Notes: generated by a model from the letters alone, not told the origin. Counted from the stretch's first letter, positions 33,318-44,542 are shown. The stretch: 64,000 bases of DNA from Thozetella sp. PMI_491 (GCA_021432635.1 MU270022.1:1426001-1490000), one strand, 5' to 3'. Made by a program: numbers and translations.

Positions 33318-34412
33318 CTAACGGTGGCCACCCAGCTCGGCGACCGAATGCTGATTCCCGCCAGGTAGCTCGGAGAATTGTGCGTTTCCCACCGGATGAG
33401 GCATCTGCCATGCTGGAGCTGGACTGGACGTCTGCCAAGATGGTGGCACGGGACTAGGCGTCTGCCATGATTGAGCCTCTGGACTATGTGTTTGCCACGA
33501 TGGAGCCATTTGGTAACTGTCGACAGCAGAGGCAGGGGGGTGTTGATCGTAGTAGAGAGGAGCCTTCGGGGGAGATCCCATCCCACCGTCAGGGGGGTTC
33601 CCGGGGAGATTGCCGGGCTGTGGACGCCGCGTGAGCCTCCGGAAGGCGACAAAGCCAAGACCAAGCAAGGCAACGACACCGACGGTTGCACCGATACCGA
33701 CCCCAACCGCAGCGCCCGTACTGAGGCCGCTTGACTGGGAACTTCCGGTTCCTGGGGTTCCTGAACCAGTCGCTTCAGCGGCCGGGCTCGTCGATGCTGC
33801 AGACGACAGCCCAGTTGTCGTCATTGCCGTAGCCGCTGGCGTCGTCGTCGTCGTCGTGATCTTTGATGTCGTCGTCGTGCTCGTGGCCGTGCTTGGATCG
33901 CTAATGAGGCATATTGGGGATGAAATCTGCTGACTGGTCGTATCGGGCGTCTGGCCGCTGGGCAGGAACCTGAAGTTCCAATCGGTCTGGACGGCCAGCT
34001 CGGAATCGGGGAGGTTGCAGGTCCATATGTACGACTGCGTTGCGTTGATATTTAGGCCCGCTACCGAAACCCAAGGTCAGCTAGCGATCCTCGAGGCCCC
34101 CAGCTTTCACATCAGTGTCGAGCGAGATGGTGCATCCTTACAGGCTATCTTGTGTGCTAAGGTGCTCCCGTCAGTCGCCCCCCCGACCCAGAGGTCCACT
34201 TTCGTCACAGTGCAGTTGGGGCAGTATGTCGGAAAAGATTCCAGGAGCTCAGGGCGCCAGCTGATCGAGTACCCCCGTCCCACCGCTAAGCTGTCGGACC
34301 GGTCGGGTAGTGCCGGAAAAACGAAGCCATCCTGCACCGTCCCGGCCGTCACCAGTGACGACCAGGCCAGTGTCGCCAGGAGCAGACGCGCAGGGACGTC
34401 GAATGGCTGCAT
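33318..34412 (-). CDS. Single-pass surface protein, Kre9/Knh1-like ectodomain
   Basis: Type I membrane protein of 337 residues from exons 34412-34142 and 34060-33318 (80-base intron). Layout: signal peptide (about 1-23); ectodomain of about 115 residues with 'GYSISWRP', 'TVTKVDLWVGG' and 'ATQSYIWTCNLPD', similar to Kre9/Knh1-type beta-sandwich domains of fungal cell-surface proteins; Ser/Thr/Ala-rich stalk of about 70 residues; Gly/Ala/Val membrane helix 'GAAVGVGIGATVGVVALLGLGFVAF'-like followed by the basic stop 'RRLTRR'; and a cytoplasmic tail with a repeated WQT..SP motif. The design recalls fungal wall-stress sensors, without WSC cysteines. Ligand and partners are unknown. The tail ends in 'AELGGHR'. 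Confidence 0.7.
33395..33510 (-). repeat. WQT/SP repeat in cytoplasmic tail
   Basis: Four imperfect copies of a 9-10 residue unit: 'APSWQTHSPE', 'AQSWQTPSPV', 'PPSWQTSSPA', 'PAWQMPHPV'. The DNA shows the same period of about 30 bases. Each copy keeps Trp-Gln and a Pro, mostly as Ser-Pro. Confidence 0.8.
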
Positions 34413-37400
34413 GGCGGATCGCGACCAAGGCCGGCCTTCGCAAGCGCTTCAGAGCGGAGAGAATGGAGAGGAAAAGCAGATCGGTCGAAGAGCGGCGGCG
34501 TGGGCCCCAGAAAAGAGAGGCGACTACAGATTAGACGGAGCCTGGCCCCTGGCAGCGCCTTCAGCCCCCAACTCCTACTGCCTTCTAAGTGCGTCGCAAC
34601 CCATGCAGCTTCCTAAACCAGAACAGTTTAGGAACGAGCCCACCCAATGGGAAATGGATCACAGCTGACGGCCCGCACTCTGCGCAGAACAGCGCCGCCC
34701 GCCAATTCTGCAGCCTGGTTGTGACGGACGGCTCTGCCCAACCGGATTCAACTCAACCTTCACAAAACACAGCGCCCGGTCATCATCTCCTGAGTAGTCG
34801 GTACACTGTGCAATCCATGTCGTAGTCCACCGAGCCCTGCCTGCAGCCCGCCTGCTTTCTTTGAGGGTTACAACTACGCACTAATTACTGACGACGTCAG
34901 CCCCGCCCAAGCCCAATGTTGCCTTATTATTATTATTTTCTTTTCAATTAGGCATGCGACAATCATTACCTCTCGCGACCTATCCATCGCGGCCACAGCC
35001 CAAAGAAGGTTATTTCCGGACATGTGGGTTTGCGGCGAACCCAATTATGGGCGAAGGGCTCCGCTCAAATAAGATATCATTCCGACATTGTATACCCAAG
35101 GTAGCTTAGGCACTTTACTCGTATAGTTGCTACAAATGGCAGCAAAATTCGTGCATGGTAGGGTGGGCTCGGCGTGCGAGGGGCCCGGGAGCAGAAAGTC
35201 GGTTCCACGCACGCCACCACGATGATCAAACTGTGTGTTGTGATGCGCATGGGTCAGGAACGGTGCAGCCCACCATGTCTTGGCAGGGCGCCACTCCCAC
35301 CCAACCCTTTTTTCATTTGTTGCAGATAGCCCGTTGCTGTCAAACAAGGTACCGACCTTAACCCGTGACAACAACAGTCATTCCCATCGCCGTAGCTGAG
35401 TCTTGGACACTACACGTCGTGATGGTCCAACTATCCTGCTCTCGTTTACTGCCCAGGCTCTCCGTCCTCGAAAAGCTACCGGAAAGCGCATAGCAGTTGC
35501 GATCAGGCCTCACATCGGGGCCCGGTTCTGACTGGTCGCAACGGCAATCGGGGACCCTATTGGCTAGCCGGACCCAAGCCCAATAACAACTGCCTGCGCC
35601 GCTGTCCGGCAGATCAAGGGGCAGCAGTCGCCGCCGGAAGGAAGCCCGGCGCGTGAAGGGGCATTCGCCTGATTTCAGCACCGGGGGGATAGGAAGAGTT
35701 ACAGACGCCTCCGTAGAAACGGCTAATATGCATGCAGGATAGCTAGGCACTTGCGACACTTCTAATGATAATCATCGTCGGTCATCGGCTAGGAGACTTT
35801 TCCTGTACGGGGCATTTATATTGAAAAAAAGGATACCGAGGAGGCGTCCAGTGGAACCAAGGTACAGTTTGATGTGCGATAATAGGATAGCTATCGGGGC
35901 ACCTCACTCAAGCTCCGGTTACCAGTATGTGGCACCGCAAACAGCTGATGGGGTCGTGACTCATTTTGAGCCCGAGCCAAGTCTTGACTCGCCCTTCGGC
36001 GCCGACTGAGCAGAGAGCTTAGCCCCTCCGTTCGTCGTCCACGCACTAAAGGAGCACTGCCTATGTGTGTATGAAATTGGCTACCTGGTCCGAGAGGGCT
36101 ACGTGGTAGACGGCGCTTAGATAGCAAGGGGAAAATGCTCGTCTACACAAGAGCTGGGGCGACCGTAATGACAAAGAAACCGTACGTGAGGCCGAGGCGA
36201 TGGTATTTGGACACGCGTGTCAGCATGATTACCTTTTGGCCGTGTCTCTTCATCCCACAACGCAGACCTCACGCTCCTTTCTTCCCAACCCGGATCGCAC
36301 TAAAGAGGTCCACGTGGTCACCGGCTTCCAGGAACTGTGTGATGGCTACATGAAGATGTTTGCTGTTTGCTGGGACGATGAGGGCCATGAAGGCTCGCCT
36401 TCTCCTGTTTATTCAGCGAATGTCTGGAGCCAGCTGCTTCGTGGCTCCTCAGTTAGGTGGAGCGCTGCTACAAAAGAGGTCGAGCGTGGCTTGGAGGAAG
36501 GAACTGTAAAATGGCTGTGCCAAACGAGCTGCAGGAGGCCTGGTCCAATACGATCCATTTGGTCCCTGGCTAATTATTGTTGGCTTGGTATCCGTACACG
36601 GGAGCGAGTAATCAGCCAGTGGAACTGTTGCTAGCGGTAAGCGGCTACCTACTGGACAAGATTTACAGTGAAAATGCAAGTAAAATGACCAGTTCTTAGT
36701 CCCCATTTTGCAGGCCTCCGCCTTTCACGGCTTTAAACAAAAACCCCAAGTAAGGGCTCCAGTGGCCACGCGGGCGGATGCATACTTCCGTTAGAGCGGT
36801 TTGCACAGAAAGCCGATGGGACATCGGGTGGACGACAACCCTGGCAGCATCAGAATGAATTACAAAAACATCTAGAAGCGCTCAGGATAGCAGGGCCAAT
36901 TGCTTCCACACTGAGCTGCGCAAGGATGGACGGCCAGAATCATCAATAGGCATGCATGCATGCATCCATGGTCCTGAATCTAGCTCAGCGTGATTGTCTA
37001 TCTGTATACCTCATAAGCAATATCATGGCCGCCCTAGAGTTTGTGTTTATGAATAATGGAAGCCAAGAAGAAGTTTCTAGGGAGGCCTCATTTGACGCGG
37101 CTCTGGCGCGCTCGTTGGGTGTAATGGCGAGAATTCCGTCGTTCTGCCTGCAAGGCTCTCACTACCACAAAAGAACCCCGTCTGCCTCGCCCCCACCCAG
37201 CCAAGACTTCCGTACTGCGCGGCGTACATAGCACCCAAGAGAGGCCGCCCTTTTCATTATTCTCGTACTTATATAGCGGTATAGACATTACACCTTCATG
37301 AAAAATAGAGCGGGGGAAAAGAGTCGTTCTTCCCACACATAGGCTAATCGGGTGGATTCTTTATCATCGACTTCTAGACAATATAAGCGGCTCTGCCGTT

Positions 37401-37449
37401 CAGGTCATCACACCTCTACCGATCCACTCTTCAGCCCTGTAAGCCCATT
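34413..37449. other. 3 kb between divergent genes, no supported gene
   Basis: Several frames of 130-145 codons, such as 35358-35759 (-) and 36200-36634 (+), lack motifs, plausible exon partners or signal peptides. The segment holds a short ATT repeat near 34925-34940 and a CATG repeat near 36950-36965. The ends should hold the promoters of the surface protein and DUF7730 genes. Confidence 0.45.
37382..37387 (+). promoter_or_regulatory. TATA-like box
   Basis: TATAAG, about 63 bases before the start codon of the DUF7730 gene. Confidence 0.4.
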
Positions 37450-38682
37450 ATGGCTACAAGTGCAGGGGAGACAGCGATGCTAGCTGCGGCCAACCTGCCC
37501 ACCGATAAGGACTGCCCCCACGCCAACCCCCAAGACCAATGCATCTTATTCCGCCTTCCTCTTGAAGCTCGTCAGCTTGTCTACGAGTACGTACTGGTGG
37601 AAACTGAGGTGGAAAATGGCTGCTACGTCACGAGCGTCGGGGAAGTCGATCTCGAGGACGTTCCGCTAGAATCCGCAACCAAGATTAGGCCGAAGACTCC
37701 ACAATCAAAATACTGGCCACGTCCGGGCTGCACGACACGAACGAAGATTGACACAGTTTTTCTCCGGAGCTGCAGACGAATCTATGACGAAGCACACCTC
37801 CTTCCCTCGCAGCTCCGGCACTACCGATGCGCTATAGGCCCGCGGCCGGGCATTGAGCCTGGCGAGTATTTCAAAGGCTTTACAACTCCCCAACTATCTG
37901 CGGTGCGTACGCTGCAGCTCTTTATACAGCAGCACGCCATCGACAGCGACGGAGGAGATGAACTGCGTGAACAGCTCAAAGGCATTGAGCCAAACCTCCG
38001 GCACCTGACCATGACGCTCCGCCACAACGCCAACGTATATCCCGCCAAGTACGTCCAGCCACTCGACGCGCCGGTGCTAATCAACCCGTTCCGCCTAGGC
38101 CTCGCAATACGGGACGATATGTTAGAAGACATGGAGGCCATCGAGGGCGGCGAGAATCTGGCCATGCCAACGACGGGTTGGGCCGGCACCTTCGCGCGCC
38201 TGCCAGCGCTCCAGACTCTGACTATTGAGTTCGATCACGACGAGCGCTTCGCCGAGGATCTGAAGAGGCTGGCGCACTGGGCGAACAAGTGGCGCTTCCC
38301 GCTGCGCGACGGCTACGTCCTGGTCAGTGATGCAAGCCCGAAGCGACGGACCTGGAGGGGCCTCCTGGGCCAAGACATGCCCCGGTGCACTAACTGCCAG
38401 CGTCCGCGGCCGACGTCGGAGCAAGCGAGCTTGAACTGCCTGAGCTGCAAATGGCGAAGGCTCGGGAAGGGCCCACGCATGATCACCTGGAGCATTACCT
38501 GGACCGCGAGGCAAGGGGACCTCTTCGAGGACATGAGCATCGAGCCGAGGCCCGTGAAGCCGCCTAAAAAGGATGCTACCGAGTTGGAGAGGTGGGACCC
38601 AAGGTTAGGCGGGCTGAACTCCATCCTCAACTACGCCACGCCAGTCCAACTTGAGCAATTGGCGAGTTGGGGGGTCATCTGA
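37450..38682 (+). CDS. DUF7730 (2EXR-like) protein with zinc-ribbon motif
   Basis: Single-exon protein of 410 residues. The N-terminal block 'CILFRLPLEARQLVYEYVL' followed by 'FLRSCRRIYDEAHLL' is the hallmark of the fungal DUF7730/2EXR group, an F-box-like short helical motif (LPxExRxxIY) joined to a second block about 70 residues on. The middle is rich in leucine repeats ('LSAVRTLQLFIQ', 'LPALQTLTIEF'). Near residues 315-340 there is a CxxC-x15-CxxC pair ('RCTNCQRPRP', 'LNCLSCKWRR'), a possible zinc ribbon not usual for the family. No signal peptide. Function unknown; these genes are often expanded in filamentous fungi. It converges on the F-box gene, 126 bases between stops. Confidence 0.75.
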   Translation: MATSAGETAMLAAANLPTDKDCPHANPQDQCILFRLPLEARQLVYEYVLVETEVENGCYVTSVGEVDLEDVPLESATKIRPKTPQSKYWPRPGCTTRTKIDTVFLRSCRRIYDEAHLLPSQLRHYRCAIGPRPGIEPGEYFKGFTTPQLSAVRTLQLFIQQHAIDSDGGDELREQLKGIEPNLRHLTMTLRHNANVYPAKYVQPLDAPVLINPFRLGLAIRDDMLEDMEAIEGGENLAMPTTGWAGTFARLPALQTLTIEFDHDERFAEDLKRLAHWANKWRFPLRDGYVLVSDASPKRRTWRGLLGQDMPRCTNCQRPRPTSEQASLNCLSCKWRRLGKGPRMITWSITWTARQGDLFEDMSIEPRPVKPPKKDATELERWDPRLGGLNSILNYATPVQLEQLASWGVI

Positions 38683-38808
38683 GCTTGCATGCCCCTGATA
38701 GAGAGTAGGATAGATAGAGTATCAGTGGTCCCGACACGCACGGAATAGGCTGCATGGCGTAGGGAACATGGTGTTCGGGTGTAAATTATAGTCTACTAAT
38801 ATAACGAG

Positions 38809-40215
38809 TTAGTCTGGCCTAGTAACCCATCTCCTATTTGACTGTAAGGTCGCCATCAATTTGTCGTACGCCCTCGAATCATCTCCCCTCACATAATTCT
38901 CCCAAGTGGCTGGGACGTGCCGGTTGAACTTGCCTCCCCGAGGATGCAAGAATGCATAGCCGAACGCTCTCCGTGCGGGATCCTCTTGCTCTGGCCACTC
39001 CGCTGCCTTTTGGTCATGCTCGATCCAGTGGGACGGAAACATGCCCAATAGCTCGGGGTACTCGTCTTTAAATGTCAAGGGCACCTTCTTGCGGTATCGG
39101 ATCTCCAGCTGTAGCAGCTGCGTCGCCTCGCTCTGTATTCGGTCGAAGAAGGCGGCCCACGTAGTTGGGCCCGCTAAGGACTCCGAGCTCGCATAGCAGT
39201 CATGCAGGTGCAGAGAGACAAGGTTTTGCCTCTTACTGAGGATAAAATTGGCGAGGTTCGGGCTAATGAATATGTGGTGGAGCTCCAGTCGACGCAGTCG
39301 AGGAATATGGGTTGGTTGCAGGGACAGAACCGAATCGTATCTACTGTCCATCAGGCCAAATGGATAGCACCACGGTACGCTGAGCTTCAGCCTCCGCGCA
39401 CTGTCGAGATGGCGGAAGAAGTACTCCCCAAGCTGCGACTCAAACTGCCGGTAGCCTTCCTTCTGGTTCAACCAGAGACCTAGCTCCCCGTCGGTGCCCC
39501 AGACGTCTAGCTCGAACTCCTCAAGGCGTCCCAAGAACGCGGCCCAGTCACCCCCGAGAAATATCGATGTGATCCTAGGGATCAGGGATGGCGTCACCAG
39601 CTTGGTAACTCGTGTATTCTGGACCAGTGCAGCCCAGGCCTGTGCCATGGACCGACGCCATGCCGATATCGACTCCTTGTATGCCACCGTGCCAGGGGCT
39701 TCGGCTCTGTCGTAGAAATCCAAAGTTGTGATCGTGCCTTCGTCGTCTTCCTCAGTCTCTAATGTCTGGTCGAAAAAGTATTGCTCACGGGCGAAATCGA
39801 AGGTGATCCTGACGGTTCTGACTGCCGGGAGGAGTGCTCCTGAGAGAGCCTCACGGGCCACTTCGTGCAAGAGGTCTCCACTCGCATTGATCCTATCCAC
39901 CTCCGCCCCAGGCTCTTTGTGCTTCTCGTAGTAGTAGTGCACGGCCCTTCGCATCGACGGCGGCAGTCTGGAACTCCCATACCCCGTGAACTGCAGCTCG
40001 GTGATACAAGGCCCGTATTTGCGCGCTACGTTCCGCAGAGAGGCCTCGTCGTGCGGCCAATTCGAGATCCGCACGGCGCGGAAGATGTGCGGGATAAGCG
40101 CGTTCCGGAAGGCAGAGTTCGTGCTGCTGAGGGCAAGGGTAGTCTCGAAAGGAAGAAAGGCCACGATCGCTTCGAAGACGGTCGCAGGTATGGTACCAAG
40201 CTTGGACACCGTCAT
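38809..40215 (-). CDS. F-box protein
   Basis: Single-exon protein of 468 residues. The N-terminus 'LGTIPATVFEAIVAFLPFETTLALSS' followed by 'NSAFRNALIPHIFRAVRI' matches a fungal F-box (about residues 5-50), which binds Skp1 in SCF ubiquitin ligases. The rest contains irregular leucine-rich segments ('LRRLELHHIFIS', 'NLVSLHLHDCYA') that would form the substrate-binding part. Fungal F-box proteins of this kind are numerous and fast evolving, so the target cannot be named. The adjacent convergent DUF7730 gene has an F-box-like N-terminus too. Confidence 0.75.
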   Translation of the reverse strand: MTVSKLGTIPATVFEAIVAFLPFETTLALSSTNSAFRNALIPHIFRAVRISNWPHDEASLRNVARKYGPCITELQFTGYGSSRLPPSMRRAVHYYYEKHKEPGAEVDRINASGDLLHEVAREALSGALLPAVRTVRITFDFAREQYFFDQTLETEEDDEGTITTLDFYDRAEAPGTVAYKESISAWRRSMAQAWAALVQNTRVTKLVTPSLIPRITSIFLGGDWAAFLGRLEEFELDVWGTDGELGLWLNQKEGYRQFESQLGEYFFRHLDSARRLKLSVPWCYPFGLMDSRYDSVLSLQPTHIPRLRRLELHHIFISPNLANFILSKRQNLVSLHLHDCYASSESLAGPTTWAAFFDRIQSEATQLLQLEIRYRKKVPLTFKDEYPELLGMFPSHWIEHDQKAAEWPEQEDPARRAFGYAFLHPRGGKFNRHVPATWENYVRGDDSRAYDKLMATLQSNRRWVTRPD

Positions 40216-41039
40216 GGCGTGCGGTTGCGCAACGTTCGCTCGGCAAGTTGTCCTGGAGAAAGGAAGGCAGGCGGGCCGCGATCCAAGACTGGGCTTGGCA
40301 GAAATGGTTTAGATCCAAACAACAGACGTCTAAACTAGCCGGGTTCCGTTCGCGATCTGTATGGAGTTTCGCATCTCGTCTGCTGAGGGGCCGCCGGGTG
40401 TGGTTTGTCGGCTTGCGGGCAGCTTAGGCTTGAATACCTTAGTCTGTATCTTGGCCGACCTGTTCTGCCCGGCGATGGGTGGGCCTAGCCATTCTGGGGC
40501 ATGCAGGAATGCGGCCGAATGCTGCGCATGGATCGTTCAGGATCGGGGCTATCAACCATCGCGCACGTTCCCGAGGGATGAACTGAACGGAACCGCCACC
40601 TGGGTCGGGATCCTGTACGCACGTGTGTCTATAGTTGCCACTGGCGTCCGCGTCCGAGCTCCGGAGGAGTATGGACAACCGCAGTTTGCATGTGGCTGAC
40701 GGAGGAGCGGCCGCATCGTGGTACCTCACGGCAGAAGGCAGCGAGAGCGTGGCGCTGTAATGGGCGTAAAGCCGCTATGCAGCTGACGAATGAGGGGGGC
40801 GCAGGGAGCTAGGCTTCACAATGGGGAGCCTGGTGGATATTCGCGACACGCTTTCAGCCGCACCGCTGAGACCACAAGCATTATTTGGCAGCCTGGCCCA
40901 CCAAAAAATCCTCTAGTTCCCGCAGTCTAGTCTGTCCCGAGATCGATTTCAAACCCAGAGCGGAAAGGATCCCGGAGGGGGGGGGACGACTGGAAGCAGC
41001 CGGCTGGCGGGCCAAAGCGGACCTCAGGAATACCCTCTC
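40216..41039. other. F-box promoter and spacer
   Basis: About 820 bases. The part next to 40215 is presumably the F-box gene promoter. A G-rich run lies near 40977-40986. No gene is supported. Confidence 0.45.
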
Positions 41040-42891
41040 CGGCAGCTATTCATCGACCCCAAACCCTCTTTTCATGGAATCGGCGCACAATCCCTCGGAG
41101 CTTGCGGTGGAACTGGCCGAGTTGGCAGCAATCGCCCTTAGGGGGATTGTCACCGCTGTCGGCTTTTACGGGTCGACGACGGATAGCTCAACGTCGGGAA
41201 GAATGCATATCAGTTGTTACAGGACCGGGCGAGCAGCTTTGAAAGACGCACCGATTGCATGTGCATCAATCAAGCGGATGACGAGGAGAAGAGCGCGCAG
41301 ATTCCACTCATGGACGAGATATATCGGAGAGCCGCCAGGACCATTCTTTGGCTGGGTGAATCTCCCAGTGCGGCGTTGGTCTCCTTGCTGCTCTGTGACC
41401 TCCTAGAAAGACCTCTGTTTCTGCCTAGTAGAGTCCACAGCTCGATGGAGCGCCACTTCGGCGAAACGCACGCGCAGTGCGGTTCCCTCAGTTTGAACAC
41501 CTCGACCCGCGATTCGCTGCCCTCGCTTAGACACTCAAGCACGACTACTTCCGGCAGGTCTGGGTAGTTCAGGAGGGGGTGTTCAGCAGGTCCATTCACG
41601 TGCGCAGCCGCGGCAGCTGGATCGGCTCGGATGGGTTTACGCAGGCTAGCCGGCTCTTCGAGAGCCCAGAGACCAACGAGTTAATAGGCAGGCCAGAGCT
41701 ATACCGACACATCGGGGAGCCATGGGGAAAGGGAGATATTACCAAGTTGGACCTTGTCAGGGCGAGGGAGAAACTCGACGTGCAAAGACCGCCTTTGTGC
41801 GGCCTGCTCGCTGATATCTGGATGACCCAGGCTACCGACCCTCGGGATATGAATTACGGCATCCTCAGCCTCTCGTGAGACTCCAATCTCGCTGGGTTCG
41901 CACCTAACTACGCTCGACACAAGACCGTACTCGTGCCTTATATATTCTTCGCTGGACTCTTCTTCCAGAGAGGCGAGCTTCAAATTCTTCTCCTTACCGC
42001 CGCCGTCGGCTACCGGCGGGAGCTCGACGGCCTTCCCAGCTGGACCCAGAACTCGACTGCGACTCTACTGGTCGCTCCCTTCGGCCGCCCGCTGTCTACG
42101 AGGCCTTACGCCGCATGCGGTGGGCGGCGACCTTGTTTGCTCTCCCCGCAGCAGAGATCTTTGGTGCCGGCGGGTTAAATTCATCAAGATCGACTGCACA
42201 ATGCCTGACGCTTTCCCATCTGTCAATCTGGCAAATGAAAGACAGGAGAGGGGAGGGGCAAAACACCTACTTCTCAAATCACTGGCGCAAGGCCTCCCCA
42301 GGCGCCTTCCATCGATATGCCACAATGGCCAAGGTTGTGAGGAGGGCTTCTGGCGTACCATGAGTAGCGATACAAGTGTGTCTAACCCGTCGAGCGCCCA
42401 AAAGGAACATATAAGTATTGAAGGCATTTCTACATACGGCTCGGGCTTAACGTCCTATCAGCGACCAGCTCCTGCAGAATATACCACTCGCTTCGAGAAT
42501 GAGCAGCTGATGCTGGACGTGATCCACCATTCGGTGGATTCCTCCCTATGTGACCCCATCGCTATGGTACCACCGCTCAGTGGTGGCCGAATGGCGGCAT
42601 CGTAATCAGAATTCAAGCGCGTATGCAGAGGCGGAGCTGCCGGCGATCAGCAGCCGGGAATTTGCGATCACAGAGAACAAGTACATGGCCCTTTTTCCGC
42701 CACTGGCCCTACCAGGGGGCTATATCTGTGTGCTATTCGGGCTTGATGTACCATTTGTTGTGCATGCCGTATCAAACGTTGAGAGGGCGCCGATCCATCG
42801 CCTCGTAGGGGAATGCCCCGTCCGCGGTATCACGGACGGGGAGGCTATAAGAAGCGGGGAAGCAACTGAGGAGGTGGTTAGTTTCCAATGA
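41040..42891 (+). pseudogene. Decayed HET-domain gene
   Basis: Remains of a heterokaryon-incompatibility (HET) gene. Recognisable blocks occur in the right order but in different frames: 'LNVGKNAYQLL' and 'MCINQADDEEKSAQIPLMDEIYRRAARTILWLGE' parts near 41190-41365, 'QATDPRDMNYGILSLS' near 41830-41875, 'LDGLPSWTQNST' near 42030, and the typical C-terminal region 'YICVLFGLDVPFVV' with 'LVGECPVRGI' near 42720-42835. Normal HET genes carry these in one protein of 600 or so residues. Frame changes plus stops suggest several breaks; splicing alone does not explain all. The first HET block with the active 'ALSYxWG' was not found. HET proteins trigger cell death on fusion with a non-self partner. Confidence 0.75.
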
Positions 42892-43187
42892 AGTTTCTAC
42901 AATGCTACGGCCTAGCGCCGCCGAGGCTTAAGTTACTATCACACGTGGCTTGGGCGCGCGGACCACATGGGCTGAGCTATCAATTAATACGGCGCTTTTG
43001 CCACACGCTTCGGCCTCAAACGCTTCGGCAGCTAAGCCGAGCCAAGTTAGAGATCCGGCGTAACTCCGGCGCCGTAGTCTTCTTCATTATGTCGCCAGGA
43101 GTCCTAGTAGGGAGGATTCAGAGGTAGCATGCATAGGTAGTAGTATTGACAAGAGGCCTTAGGATTCATGGTATTGCTATGTCGTGC

Positions 43188-44438
43188 CTATATCTCGTAG
43201 ACCAAAGCCCCCATGGGGTTCCCTTCCCCAGCAGCCAAGCTAGCCCAGCCCTGGACTAGACTGTCCATACCCTTACCCCATTCGAGCTTCAACCCGGGAA
43301 TTGTTCCGTTCTTTTTGAACTCATTCCATGCTCGAAGCATCTTCTCGAAGTAAGCAGCCCGGCCTTCGATGGCCATAGCGTCGTCCCTCTCCCCCGAAGC
43401 GTTGCCGCGAACGACGCCACTATTAGGATCGTTCGCCAAGGGGATCAACGCAGACATTCCCTCAGCCGAGGGGTCGCCGCCGATAATCAGTGCCTTGACA
43501 TTGTCAGAAAGACCTTTGAAGGCAGTATACCACTCAAATTCGACGTTGTCGCGAGCGGCGAAGTTCACAAGGAGCACCTTAGTGCCCTTTTCGATGCCGA
43601 GCTTCGCGCCAAGATCAGTGCTCTTAAAGTCCGGGTACAGCAGCACGTCGTCAAACAGGCCGGTTGCCACACTGAAGTCCCGAGACTTGGTCGACCCGAC
43701 AGCGACCACCTTTTTGGGCAGCTTGTCCGCAGGGCGACCTTGCCGCAGCTGGTGGGCAAAAGCCAAGCCGGTCTTCCCAGACGGCGCAAGGAGGACCACG
43801 ACAGCGCCGGTGATGTCTGCGTCCTGCGCGGACCACGGGGCGGGTATTCCCATTGGATGCCCCCGCTTTTCGTCCCAAGAGAAGGAGTAGCGGTTGAGCA
43901 AGTACGCTGTCTCAAACAAGATCTGCATTATTGAATCCAGCCCCCGAGACTCTCTGTCCTGGCTTAGGTCGGTGTCGGGGGCAAAGGCGATGTAACGATT
44001 GTAGACGGCAAACAAAGGTCGCCTCCTCTCGCTGACTTCGACGACGTGGCCTGTCTCGGCGTCGATGTCGACCTCGAGCGCCTCGGGGTAGTCGCCGATC
44101 GGCATGTAGCCCCACAGCTTAGTTCCAACGGGGACACTATCGTGCATGCTCTCTATCACCTCGGCATAGCCCCAGGACGAGATGCGCCCGTACTTGGACG
44201 CATCGTTGTAGGGTTCGGGGAGCGCTGGTGCCTGGTCCCAGACGCCCCACCATCCCAGGAGATGGCCTAGGCGAGCATAGGTGAAGTTATTAGTTGTGAC
44301 GGACAGAATCCGGCTCTGAATGCGGATCCAGCCTTTGCTCAGGGGCGGCACAGAGCTGGCTGGAAGGTTGACGAGAACCTGCTTGGTATGATCCGACTTG
44401 TCAAGAATTTGGACGTGGTAATCCGCTGTTTGTGCCAT
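43188..44438 (-). CDS. DUF2855 family protein
   Basis: Single-exon protein of 416 residues matching the DUF2855 family, widespread in fungi and some bacteria. Features: an N-terminal beta-rich part with 'SVTTNNFTYARLGHLLGWW' and 'WGYAEVIES' and 'GTKLWGYMPIGDYP', like the first domain of medium-chain reductases, then a Rossmann-like half with 'ITGAVVVLLAPSGKTGLAFAHQL' and 'KVVAVGSTKSRDF' and 'GTKVLLVNFAARD'. The reaction is not established; an NAD(P)-linked carbonyl/enoyl reduction is a reasonable guess from the fold. No signal peptide. The length is normal. A TATA box sits at a normal distance. Confidence 0.82.
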   Translation of the reverse strand: MAQTADYHVQILDKSDHTKQVLVNLPASSVPPLSKGWIRIQSRILSVTTNNFTYARLGHLLGWWGVWDQAPALPEPYNDASKYGRISSWGYAEVIESMHDSVPVGTKLWGYMPIGDYPEALEVDIDAETGHVVEVSERRRPLFAVYNRYIAFAPDTDLSQDRESRGLDSIMQILFETAYLLNRYSFSWDEKRGHPMGIPAPWSAQDADITGAVVVLLAPSGKTGLAFAHQLRQGRPADKLPKKVVAVGSTKSRDFSVATGLFDDVLLYPDFKSTDLGAKLGIEKGTKVLLVNFAARDNVEFEWYTAFKGLSDNVKALIIGGDPSAEGMSALIPLANDPNSGVVRGNASGERDDAMAIEGRAAYFEKMLRAWNEFKKNGTIPGLKLEWGKGMDSLVQGWASLAAGEGNPMGALVYEI

Positions 44439-44536
44439 GGCGCTGGAGTTCTGAGCGAGCTCGTGGAATTGAAGCGGGGTGCTGGGCGGGCGGGCGTCCG
44501 ATGAAGACTTGACCTCGTCGAGGGAACCAGGTCTGA

Positions 44537-44542
44537 TTTATA
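44537..44542 (-). promoter_or_regulatory. TATA box
   Basis: TATAAA on the minus strand, about 100 bases before the start codon of the DUF2855 gene. Confidence 0.45.

Noticed and set aside
34015-34668. 217-codon frame opposite the surface protein
   Set aside because: Antisense to a gene with signal peptide, helix and repeats; no motifs of its own.
35358-35759. Open frame of 133 codons on the minus strand
   Set aside because: No signal peptide, domain or conserved-looking block; the GC-rich stretch favours chance open frames.
36200-36634. Open frame of 144 codons on the plus strand
   Set aside because: Start context poor and no family signature.
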